DNA of 6,388 bases from Methanobacteriaceae archaeon (lineage in GTDB: Archaea > Methanobacteriota > Methanobacteria > Methanobacteriales > Methanobacteriaceae). The stretch covers positions 1 to 6,388 of the forward strand of contig JAUYBK010000138.1 in assembly GCA_030693105.1 (NCBI GenBank). Direction: 5' to 3'. The notes beneath the pieces were generated by a model. The model did no database searches. It saw only the letters and a program-made list of their open reading frames with translations, and was not told where the DNA came from. Every line of letters begins with the position of its first letter. Within the stretch, counting starts at the first letter, position 1. The translations under genes were made by a program, and so were the position numbers. Below, in pieces: positions 1 through 6,123 of the stretch.

Positions 1-816
1 TTTACGGGTTATAATCACTTCGTCCTTGGGCAAAATCCCCGGATGTGCATTCATAACTCCGGGGGCAAATAAGGTGTTGGTCTCGAGTTTAAAGTCAATT
101 TCAACTCTATTAACTCCGGCTTCATTTAGAAGTTTTCCCCCTTTAAGGGTAAGGGAAAACAATCCGGTATCAAATTGCAAAGTAGCAACCTGCTCATTTT
201 CATAAAACAAACGCCGGTTAAAACGGCCTTTAATCTTATAGCCAGAAGGTATGAGAACATCAGCATCTCTACTATTAAATTGATAACGGGCTACTGATCT
301 AAGACCGTGTTCTTCCCTTTGTTTGCCATTAGGTTTTTGATATTTTTTTAAAGCAGTTCTCAAGTTTTGCATGGACTCATGTGAAGTAACACGACCATCT
401 ACACAAGTGAAAGTAGCACCAGGGATGTATTTTTCACATACTTGTCGATATCCTCCCGATACGTGAGCTAAAACTTCCATGTCCTTTAAATAATTCTTTA
501 AACATTTTCCGGTAAGGTCAATTTCCTCTTCTGACCACTCGCCAGTGGTAGAGACGTCGTAAGACTGAATTGGGTAAGTTTTTTCCATTTCACGCGGGCA
601 AACTCCAAATGGTGAAGTTAAAATTCCTTCCTGGAATCCTTTAGTTGCTTTTTGAAAAATGCGGTGAGAACGGGAGGTGGAATAAGGTTTTCCCATACTG
701 CAGGGTAAAACCACAACCACTTCTCCTAACGGTTCTAAAAGGGACATCCGGTCACGCCAGCGAACTGCTTCGGGACGGTGGAGTGATGATTCAGTGGTGC
801 AAATGACTTTTATCAT
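1..816 (-). CDS. arcS: Archaeosine synthase ArcS-like protein (DUF5591 + PUA start), 3' end outside window
   Basis: Open from an ATG at 816 through 272 codons to the left edge, so the C terminus is missing. Residues 38-51 read PCSMGKPYSTSRSH, an exact match to the PC-x3-KPY-x2-S-x2-H signature of the ArcS catalytic core. ArcS converts preQ0 at position 15 of archaeal tRNA toward archaeosine; in many euryarchaea it works by adding lysine, with the radical SAM partner RaSEA finishing the reaction. From about residue 248 (LFAPGVMNAHPG...KDEVIIT) the sequence looks like the start of a PUA RNA-binding domain. Full ArcS proteins carry a TGT-like domain before the DUF5591 core. Here the protein begins only 37 residues before the signature, so that domain is absent or encoded elsewhere. 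The start lies 18 nt after the kinase stop, with no strong Shine-Dalgarno (only CGGAAAA nearby), suggesting reinitiation in an operon. Family assignment is firm; the exact enzymatic role of this short form is inferred. Confidence 0.85.
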   Translation of the reverse strand, partial: MIKVICTTESSLHRPEAVRWRDRMSLLEPLGEVVVVLPCSMGKPYSTSRSHRIFQKATKGFQEGILTSPFGVCPREMEKTYPIQSYDVSTTGEWSEEEIDLTGKCLKNYLKDMEVLAHVSGGYRQVCEKYIPGATFTCVDGRVTSHESMQNLRTALKKYQKPNGKQREEHGLRSVARYQFNSRDADVLIPSGYKIKGRFNRRLFYENEQVATLQFDTGLFSLTLKGGKLLNEAGVNRVEIDFKLETNTLFAPGVMNAHPGILPKDEVIITRK

Positions 817-834
817 GTTATTTTCCGTTTATTC

Positions 835-1854
835 TTACTTGTTATATTTCAACTCTTGGAAGGTGATCTGGACGTTCGTACCATTGTCTCCATCGAGTTT
901 TAGCTCACCTTTTATCTGTTCGGTTAGGTTATAAATTAACTGCATGCCCAGGGAATTGGTGTTATGGGGGTCAAAATCTGCAGGTAAGCCTACACCATCA
1001 TCCTCAACTTCCAATAAAAACTTTTTATTATTTATTTGCCTTAATTTAACCGTTACTGTACCTTTTTCTTTTTCAGGAAATGCATACTTGAAGGAATTGG
1101 TTAAAAGTTCGTTTAAAATTAATCCCATGGGTATTGCCGTATTAATATCCAACATAAACTCATCTGAATATACATTAAGGAGGATTCTTTGAGGGTCATT
1201 TACATAAGAGTGGAAAATTTTGTTGGCAAGGCTTTCAACGTAATCCTTAACATCTATCTTCTTAAGTTGTCCGGATTGGTATAGTTTCTCGTGGATCAAG
1301 GCCATGGTCTTGGCCCGGCTCTGAGAGTCCCTGAAAATATCCCGGGCAACTTCATCTTCAATGTAACGGGACTGCAGGTTCAATAGACTGGACATGATCA
1401 TGAGGTTGTTTTTCACCCGGTGGTGAATCTCCTTCATCAGCATGTCCTTGTCGTCCAGGGCCTGCTGCAGTTGTTCTTCTATTATTTTGCGCTGAGTTAT
1501 GTCCCGAGCAACGTGCACACTCCCCAAAACTTCCCCGGCGTCATCGTAGATAGGAGTGGTGGTAATTAAAAAGAAACCACCCAAATTCTCCTCGTGCACT
1601 TCTGATGAGTGTTCATGGTCGTCGTGCAGGAGCATGGCATGGGGACAAGTATCAATGGGGCCGGATGTCCCGTGGACCACCTCATAGCAGTGTTTACCTA
1701 TAAGTTCTTCTGGTTCAGTTCTCAAAGCATCTGCCATAGCTTTATTAACTTTAACTACACTATGGTCTCGGTCTATGATGGTAATTGCATCAGAAATAGC
1801 GTTAAAAGTCTTTTCACACAACTCTTGAGGTTCAATATCTTTTAGGTACATCAT
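835..1854 (-). CDS. Soluble PAS-domain sensor histidine kinase, HisKA_2 type
   Basis: A 339-residue kinase. Residues about 13-120 form one PAS domain ending in the usual VARDITQRK junction. A short linker helix (about 121-140) leads to the HisKA_2 dimerisation/phosphoacceptor box EIHHRVKNNL at 142-151, with H145 (just before R) the probable phosphorylation site. The HATPase part shows an N box (NELLTNSFKYAFP, from N248), a G1 box (DDGVGLP, 285-291) and a G2 box (SLGMQLI, 301-307). No signal peptide or membrane segment is visible, so it should be cytoplasmic. The PAS domain holds C56 (HCYEVVH) and C70 (DTCPH), a pair that recurs in PAS sensors and might bind a ligand or respond to redox state, though the ligand cannot be told from sequence. 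The ATG overlaps the preceding stop by one base (TAATG). A second ATG follows immediately and is better spaced from GGTGAT, so M2 may be the true start. No response regulator is encoded in the window. Confidence 0.93.
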   Translation of the reverse strand: MMYLKDIEPQELCEKTFNAISDAITIIDRDHSVVKVNKAMADALRTEPEELIGKHCYEVVHGTSGPIDTCPHAMLLHDDHEHSSEVHEENLGGFFLITTTPIYDDAGEVLGSVHVARDITQRKIIEEQLQQALDDKDMLMKEIHHRVKNNLMIMSSLLNLQSRYIEDEVARDIFRDSQSRAKTMALIHEKLYQSGQLKKIDVKDYVESLANKIFHSYVNDPQRILLNVYSDEFMLDINTAIPMGLILNELLTNSFKYAFPEKEKGTVTVKLRQINNKKFLLEVEDDGVGLPADFDPHNTNSLGMQLIYNLTEQIKGELKLDGDNGTNVQITFQELKYNK

Positions 1855-3362
1855 TAATCACCCTTTCGTTTAACATAATCTCCATTTAACCATTTAACAC
1901 CCGTTAAAAGAGCTAATTCTCTTTTAAAAGCCACTAAATTATTTAAATCAAGATTTGAGATATCATCCTCTCCAACGATTTGAGTTAAAGTTGATAATTC
2001 CTTATTAGACTCATTTAAAAAGTTTTTAAGTTTCCTAACGCCCTCTTCAACGTCAAGCTGTTTTATTAATTGAGGATTCTGGGTTGCCACTCCTGTGGGA
2101 CACAACCCACTGTAACATATTCGGTACTGCTGGCAGTTCATTGCTATTAGAGCTGCGGTTCCTATATAAACAGCGTCCGCACCAAGAGCCAGACATTTTG
2201 CAAAATCACTGGAACTACGCAGTCCTCCCCCTGCTATTAACGAAACTTTTTCCTTTGTTTCCATTTTCTGGAGCGTTTTGTAAGCACGGGGCAGAGCGGC
2301 CATAATTGGTATCCCCACGTTATCCCGAACGTAACGGCTGGTAGCTCCCGTACCCCCCCCAAAACCGTCCAGGGCAATAAAATCTGCACCAGCCTCTGCC
2401 AGGATCCTAACATCGGCTTCTACATTACCGCAACCTATTTTAGCCCCCACTGGAACTCCATCAGTTAATTCTCGCAGCCAAGAAATTTTTTCTTTCAACT
2501 CCGAGGGGTTAGTGATATCTGGGTGATGAGCAGGGGAATAAGCCGCTTCACCCTTATCCAGCCCCCGGATACGCGCCACTTCCGCGGTGATCTTCTCAGC
2601 CGGAAGATAACTACCCTTACCAGGATAAGCACCCTGTCCAAACCTGATTTCCACGGCACTTGCATATTTAATTAGTTCTTCGTCAACTCCAAACCTTCCG
2701 GTGGAGTACTGGACTATCATATAATCAATAAACTGTTTTTCTTCTTCCAGAACCCCACCTTCACCCGAGTTAAATCCCAATTTTAAATCCTGGGCAGTTT
2801 GACTGATTATGATCCGTACATTTTTTGACACTGCTCCAAAACTCATCCCTGAGATGATGAGTGGCGAGGATACTTTAAAAGGCCTTTGTGCTGCCGGGCC
2901 TATGATAACTTGAGTGTTAACGTGGTCTTCCTGGTTCAATGGTATTCGAAATATCTGTGCCGGGACAAAGTGCAAGTCGCTCCAGTTAAAGGCCAATTCT
3001 TTATCTGAGCCCATGGAGGACACTAAGTCCAGACCTTCACTTTTATCCTTAATGTCAACCATATCCTGATATGTTTGGTCCTTTTCACTGGAATACTGCT
3101 TTCTAATGAAGCTTTTGTTCACCCCAGCTTCTTCTTTATCGCAGTAGTAGCGTCCTTTGAGTCCATATTTGTAGTAAATGGTGCAAGTCTCACATATACA
3201 ACCTGAAGCACTAATATCTGCCTTACTGGATATCAAACCACAGTAAAGCACTTCTCCACTACACTCATGGGGGTAGCTAGGACAAAGGGGACAATGACAG
3301 TGCTTTCTATTTTCAGGGGTGTCTTCTACTTTCATTCTTAGTTGGGCCGCGTCCTGAACCAT
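1854..3362 (-). CDS. Glutamate synthase-like FMN/Fe-S protein with N-terminal Cys-rich (DUF2769-like) domain
   Basis: A 502-residue protein. Residues about 20-75 contain nine cysteines (22, 24, 27, 34, 41, 55, 57, 60, 74) in CxCxxC and CxCxxC patterns resembling DUF2769, a methanogen-rich domain of unknown function. From about 125 to 485 it follows the FMN-binding synthase domain of glutamate synthase: ISGMSFGAVS (170-179), GEGG (200-203), YSTGRFGV (219-226), EIRFGQGAYPGKG (238-250), SPAHHPDI (276-283), GAKIGCGN (306-313), DGFGGGTGAT (332-341), and IAGGGLRSSSD (376-386). C410, C416 and C421 reproduce the C-x5-C-x4-C [3Fe-4S] ligands of GOGAT. There is no glutaminase domain and no GXGXG domain in the window. 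The ordinary archaeal GOGAT subunit carries ferredoxin-type clusters at its N terminus, so this is probably a paralogue whose substrate may not be 2-oxoglutarate. It starts 35 nt after the upstream gene with a good AGGAG site and ends overlapping the kinase start. Fold and cofactors are confident; the reaction is unknown. Confidence 0.9.
   Translation of the reverse strand: MVQDAAQLRMKVEDTPENRKHCHCPLCPSYPHECSGEVLYCGLISSKADISASGCICETCTIYYKYGLKGRYYCDKEEAGVNKSFIRKQYSSEKDQTYQDMVDIKDKSEGLDLVSSMGSDKELAFNWSDLHFVPAQIFRIPLNQEDHVNTQVIIGPAAQRPFKVSSPLIISGMSFGAVSKNVRIIISQTAQDLKLGFNSGEGGVLEEEKQFIDYMIVQYSTGRFGVDEELIKYASAVEIRFGQGAYPGKGSYLPAEKITAEVARIRGLDKGEAAYSPAHHPDITNPSELKEKISWLRELTDGVPVGAKIGCGNVEADVRILAEAGADFIALDGFGGGTGATSRYVRDNVGIPIMAALPRAYKTLQKMETKEKVSLIAGGGLRSSSDFAKCLALGADAVYIGTAALIAMNCQQYRICYSGLCPTGVATQNPQLIKQLDVEEGVRKLKNFLNESNKELSTLTQIVGEDDISNLDLNNLVAFKRELALLTGVKWLNGDYVKRKGD
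1857..1862 (-). promoter_or_regulatory. Shine-Dalgarno of the histidine kinase
   Basis: Read on the minus strand this is GGTGAT, a strong match to the archaeal 16S anti-SD. It lies inside the last codons of the upstream flavoprotein gene. It sits 2 nt from the first ATG and 5 nt from the second, which favours the second methionine or a coupled start at TAATG. Confidence 0.65.
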
Positions 3363-3369
3363 GGAAGTT

Positions 3370-3374
3370 CTCCT
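3370..3374 (-). promoter_or_regulatory. Shine-Dalgarno of the glutamate synthase-like gene
   Basis: The minus strand reads AGGAG, 7 nt before the ATG at 3362. It is preceded by a run of seven A residues in the short gap after the upstream stop. It fixes the start chosen for the 502-residue protein, which keeps the Cys-rich domain intact. Confidence 0.75.
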
Positions 3375-3397
3375 TTTTTTATGGGAAGATTGCTCTA

Positions 3398-5158
3398 TTA
3401 ATCCTGAATGAAACGTCGAGGGTCAGTTTCAATATCCACCAGAACTGGCCCGCTAGTTTTCAGGGCCTCTTCGACTGCAGCAGTAAGCTCTTCTGGTTTT
3501 TCAACCCGTATTCCAGTTCCACCACATTTATGGGCGAAACTGGCGAAATTTGGATTTTTGAGTTCAGTCTGCCAGTTATGATAGTTTTCTACCTTTTGTT
3601 CCTGCATGATCATGGCCAACTGGTGGTTGTTCATTAAAAATATCTTAACCGGAAGTTCGTACTTCACTGCTGTAACAAAATCAGCCATAACCATGGAAAA
3701 ACCTCCGTCTCCAGTGATGCATGCGACCTGCCTATCTGGATACACTAACTGAGATGCCAGGGCAGCAGGAAGGCCAAAACCCATGGTAGCTAGGTATCCT
3801 GACATCAACATTTTCTGGGTTTTCTTCATCCAGAAGTTGCGGCCAAACCACCAACCATTCTCACCAGTATCCAGGGTTATAATGGCATCATCAGCCAGCA
3901 TCTCGTTTAGAACCTTGATTATGTATTGAGGGCGGATCGGAGTCCGGGTACCATCAGCCTCTTCATCTAAAAGATCAAGCCATTCCTGTTTTAGGTCTGC
4001 AATTTCCTTTCTATACTCTGGCCTTTCTTTTTCCTTCACCATTCCCACCAGTTGCGGTAATAGTTCGGCACTGTTTCCCCAAAGACCAACTTCCACCGGG
4101 TACTGGCGGGCAATCATTAGTGGGTCCAGATCTATCTGCACCGTCCTTTTTTCAGGTATCTGAGTCATATCTGAGAAGGAAGAGCCAATAACAATTAAAA
4201 GGTCGGTTTCGTCTACCAATACCGTGGAGGCTGTGGACCCGATGGTACCGTGGCTGCCAACGTAGAACTCGTGGGCCTCGTTGATCACGCCCTTACCCCG
4301 GAAGGTGGTGGTTATAGGAGCGTCAATTTTTTCGGCAAAACTAATCAGAACATCTCCTTGCCCCATAGCACCAAAACCAGCCAAAATAACGGGTCTTTTT
4401 GCCTGATTAATGGCCTGGGCTGCTTGCAAAACTAGAAAAATGGGTTGGGACACGGCATTGTTAGGAAAACTTCCCTCAAATGGAACGGGCCGGCCCCGAA
4501 AAGGTTCTTTCTGCACATCGTTGGGAATGCCAATATGGGAAACTCCCCTTTCCAGAAGGGCATGTTTCATTCCCAGGGTAGTCAGGTTGGTAGTCTGTTC
4601 GGGAGACATTAAAACTTTGTTGAATACGGTAAGGGGTTCGAAAAATGAGTGCTGGTCAATTTCCTGAAAAGAACCCGGACCCAAGAGTTGTCGTTTGACC
4701 ATTCCGGTAATGGCTAGAACCGGGGAATGGTCCAACTTTGCATCATACAGGCCAGTAGCCAGATTGGTAGCGCCCGGACCAGCCACAGTTAGACAAGCGG
4801 CCAAATGCCCTGTCAATTTTCCGTAGGCAGAGGCCATCATGGCTGCAGTCTGCTCATGACGCACCTGGATATATTTTATGCGGTCTTCCTGACGTATGGC
4901 ATCTACTACGCCCAGAGAAGAAGTTCCTGGTATTCCGAAGACATACTGAATACCCCACTCTGCCATCTGTTTCACCATAACTTCAGAAACAGTAGAATCG
5001 CCTTCCTTGTACTCTACCTGTTTACTCAAGAGAATGAAGGTGTTAAGAGGGGAATTGCAAACCGGGCACCTCCAATTTTCTGGTAAATCCTTAAATTTAA
5101 CCCCTTCTCGCTTTTCATCAAGAATGTAGTTACATACCGTGCATCTATACCTGGCCAT
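3398..5158 (-). CDS. Rubredoxin-fused, PoxB-like thiamine diphosphate/FAD enzyme (pyruvate oxidase family)
   Basis: A 586-residue fusion. Residues 1-44 form a compact rubredoxin domain with iron ligands CTVC (C6, C9) and CPVC (C31, C34) and the conserved FKDLPENWRCPVC stretch. The rest is a complete three-domain ThDP enzyme. The N-terminal Pyr domain (about 56-225) has FGIPGT and VRHEQTAAM, with E102 the cofactor-activating glutamate. The central FAD-type domain (about 240-375) includes PVILAGFGAMGQG. The C-terminal PP domain (about 405-575) has GDGG at 483-486 and NN at 510-511, the Mg-ThDP motif. The C-terminal half (GDGGFSMVMADF, LPVKI, TGIRVEK, GPVLVDIE) resembles E. coli PoxB more than acetolactate synthase. 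It ends without PoxB's lipid-binding tail, so it should be soluble. Likely reaction (inference): oxidative decarboxylation of pyruvate or another 2-oxoacid, with electrons passing from FAD to the rubredoxin iron rather than to quinone. An acetolactate synthase activity cannot be excluded. It is first in the leftward operon and has a GGAG-containing RBS. Confidence 0.9.
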   Translation of the reverse strand: MARYRCTVCNYILDEKREGVKFKDLPENWRCPVCNSPLNTFILLSKQVEYKEGDSTVSEVMVKQMAEWGIQYVFGIPGTSSLGVVDAIRQEDRIKYIQVRHEQTAAMMASAYGKLTGHLAACLTVAGPGATNLATGLYDAKLDHSPVLAITGMVKRQLLGPGSFQEIDQHSFFEPLTVFNKVLMSPEQTTNLTTLGMKHALLERGVSHIGIPNDVQKEPFRGRPVPFEGSFPNNAVSQPIFLVLQAAQAINQAKRPVILAGFGAMGQGDVLISFAEKIDAPITTTFRGKGVINEAHEFYVGSHGTIGSTASTVLVDETDLLIVIGSSFSDMTQIPEKRTVQIDLDPLMIARQYPVEVGLWGNSAELLPQLVGMVKEKERPEYRKEIADLKQEWLDLLDEEADGTRTPIRPQYIIKVLNEMLADDAIITLDTGENGWWFGRNFWMKKTQKMLMSGYLATMGFGLPAALASQLVYPDRQVACITGDGGFSMVMADFVTAVKYELPVKIFLMNNHQLAMIMQEQKVENYHNWQTELKNPNFASFAHKCGGTGIRVEKPEELTAAVEEALKTSGPVLVDIETDPRRFIQD

Positions 5159-5160
5159 TT

Positions 5161-5169
5161 CACTCCCCC
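5161..5169 (-). promoter_or_regulatory. Shine-Dalgarno of the rubredoxin-PoxB-like gene
   Basis: The minus strand reads GGGGGAGTG, with the GGAG core 4 nt before the ATG at 5158. The first residues after that ATG are the rubredoxin motif YRCTVC, which supports this start. Confidence 0.7.
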
Positions 5170-5200
5170 ATTTTATGAGCTGAATATAACTGTATAATAC

Positions 5201-5216
5201 TTATTTTTAAAAATAA
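5201..5216. repeat. 16-bp perfect AT palindrome
   Basis: TTATTTTTAAAAATAA equals its own reverse complement with no spacer. It lies between the two candidate leftward TATA boxes. It contains only A and T, so it may be simple base composition rather than a protein site. Confidence 0.4.
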
Positions 5217-5235
5217 ATAAAAGCATCTCTTTTGG

Positions 5236-5243
5236 TATAAAAA
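5236..5243 (-). promoter_or_regulatory. Candidate TATA box for the leftward operon
   Basis: The minus strand reads TTTTTATA. Archaeal TATA boxes lie about 25 nt before the start of transcription, which would put it near 5215 and give a leader of about 55 nt containing the RBS. A second candidate, ATTATACA on the minus strand near 5191-5198, would start transcription almost at the RBS. The DNA here is too AT-rich to choose firmly. Confidence 0.35.
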
Positions 5244-5267
5244 TCGGGTAAAAAAAGGACCCTAATC

Positions 5268-5291
5268 AAAAAGAGTATTATTACTCTTTTT
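5268..5291. repeat. Perfect 10-bp inverted repeat in the divergent promoter region (possible operator)
   Basis: Left arm AAAAAGAGTA (5268-5277), loop TTAT, right arm TACTCTTTTT (5282-5291). The centre is about 40 bp upstream of the leftward TATA candidate at 5236-5243 and about 46 bp upstream of the rightward TATA box. That near-symmetrical position suits a shared regulator site. A transcribed hairpin is also possible, but neither flanking gene ends here, so a terminator role is unlikely. Confidence 0.5.
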
Positions 5292-5293
5292 TG

Positions 5294-5324
5294 CCAATTT
5301 TTTTCCTTACCAATTTTTTCCTTA
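5294..5324. repeat. Tandem direct repeat (16 + 15 nt) abutting the rightward TATA box
   Basis: Copy one, CCAATTTTTTTCCTTA, spans 5294-5309. Copy two, CCAATTTTTTCCTTA, spans 5310-5324 and differs only by one fewer T. The copies are adjacent with no spacer, and the second runs into TTATATAT. They could be paired binding sites for a regulator or simply a slippage duplication. Confidence 0.6.
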
Positions 5325-5329
5325 TATAT
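5322..5329 (+). promoter_or_regulatory. TATA box for the rightward ATPase gene
   Basis: TTATATAT matches an archaeal TATA element. Its usual distance of about 25 nt to the start of transcription places that start near 5350, only a few bases before the ATG at 5355. No Shine-Dalgarno precedes that ATG, so the mRNA is probably leaderless or nearly so. The upstream element is pyrimidine-rich rather than a classical purine-rich BRE. Confidence 0.5.
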
Positions 5330-5354
5330 CCAGTGGGTCTAAAATATATTTATC

Positions 5355-6101
5355 ATGGAAAATTACAAGATCAACAGTCGGGACGAGATCCTACACTTCA
5401 TCCCTACCAGTTCCTACTACAAACTATTAAAATCATTGAAATACTTCCAAAAGAAACGTGGAATTATATTACACGTAGTTGGAGCTCCTGGCACTGGAAA
5501 ATCTACCAATATTTATCACGCATTTGAAGAAATGGGGTTAAACGTTTACGAAGCTAGTTTGGTTCTAGACCATCCCTATTTAACTCCAAAAATGGTGTTT
5601 AATTTCACGTTAGAATCTATGAAAGATGATCTGAAAGTTAAAACTGATGAAGAACTTTACCAACGTCTCAAAGAATTTGACGCAGTTTTGTTTGCCGATA
5701 AATTCCACGATTCCCACCTTTTAAACGATAATACTTCTGGTTTTTGCCAATGGACTGCTCATAACGGGTGGAAAACATTCCCTTATTATTTATTCTGCCT
5801 GGGAGAATATATAAAACGTAGAAAAGAATTCAACGACATAAACATTGTTCTACAAACGGCATGGAGGATTAATACTGGTGGAAAAAAGCGGGACCTTTTC
5901 ACGGATTTGGGGCCCATATCTAAAGCATCCTTATTTTTTTTGAAAATCCCTTTCAGTGTGGTGGAAATATCTTACTCTCCGGCGGAAACTATAAGTATAG
6001 TGAAAAGTCACTTAGAGGATGCAGATGAGGACCGAATTAGGACTTATATTGAGTTATATGGATGTAAGCCCCGTTTGATATGTGAAGTTATGAAAAATTA
6101 A
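5355..6101 (+). CDS. P-loop (AAA+-like) ATPase of unknown function
   Basis: A 248-residue protein I do not recognise as a named family. After an N-terminal segment (1-36), IILHVVGAPGTGKST holds Walker A at 43-50. The likely Walker B strand is AVLFADKFHD at 110-119, with D115 the acidic residue. INIVLQTAWR (162-171) is placed like a sensor-1 strand. A C-terminal helical region (about 209-246, ETISIVKSHL to CKPRLICEVM) resembles an AAA+ lid, with R240 in a sensor-2-like position. The arrangement recalls small ATPases of the ORC/DnaA-like or STAND-like kind, but lacks a visible DNA-binding domain. There are no membrane segments. It reads away from the redox operon and is followed after 22 nt by a UbiA-type gene, so the two may be co-transcribed. 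Function, partner and whether it hydrolyses ATP cannot be told from the sequence. Confidence 0.8.
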   Translation: MENYKINSRDEILHFIPTSSYYKLLKSLKYFQKKRGIILHVVGAPGTGKSTNIYHAFEEMGLNVYEASLVLDHPYLTPKMVFNFTLESMKDDLKVKTDEELYQRLKEFDAVLFADKFHDSHLLNDNTSGFCQWTAHNGWKTFPYYLFCLGEYIKRRKEFNDINIVLQTAWRINTGGKKRDLFTDLGPISKASLFFLKIPFSVVEISYSPAETISIVKSHLEDADEDRIRTYIELYGCKPRLICEVMKN

Positions 6102-6123
6102 TGAACTATGGATGGGTAATTAA

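Noticed and set aside
944..1192. Plus-strand open frame opposite the kinase gene
   Set aside because: It lies antisense to well-supported kinase motifs and shows no recognisable domain. The same applies to the plus-strand frames at 1609-1845, 2084-2305, 4250-4667 and 4805-5086, all opposite conserved coding sequence.
1854..3362. Annotation as the ordinary GOGAT large subunit (GltB)
   Set aside because: No glutaminase or GXGXG domain is present, and the N terminus has a different Cys-rich module, so a housekeeping glutamate synthase role is not supported.
3398..5025. Annotation as acetolactate synthase large subunit
   Set aside because: The Pyr and PP domains alone would allow it, but the C-terminal half is closer to PoxB and the rubredoxin fusion implies electron transfer. 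It remains an alternative rather than the main call.
5268..5292. Inverted repeat plus T run read as an intrinsic terminator
   Set aside because: Both flanking genes start here rather than end, so no transcript needs stopping. A regulatory site is the simpler reading.
5291..5527. Plus-strand frame starting upstream of the ATPase
   Set aside because: It overlaps the ATPase gene in another frame, spans its promoter and repeats, and lacks domain features, whereas the ATPase frame carries Walker A.
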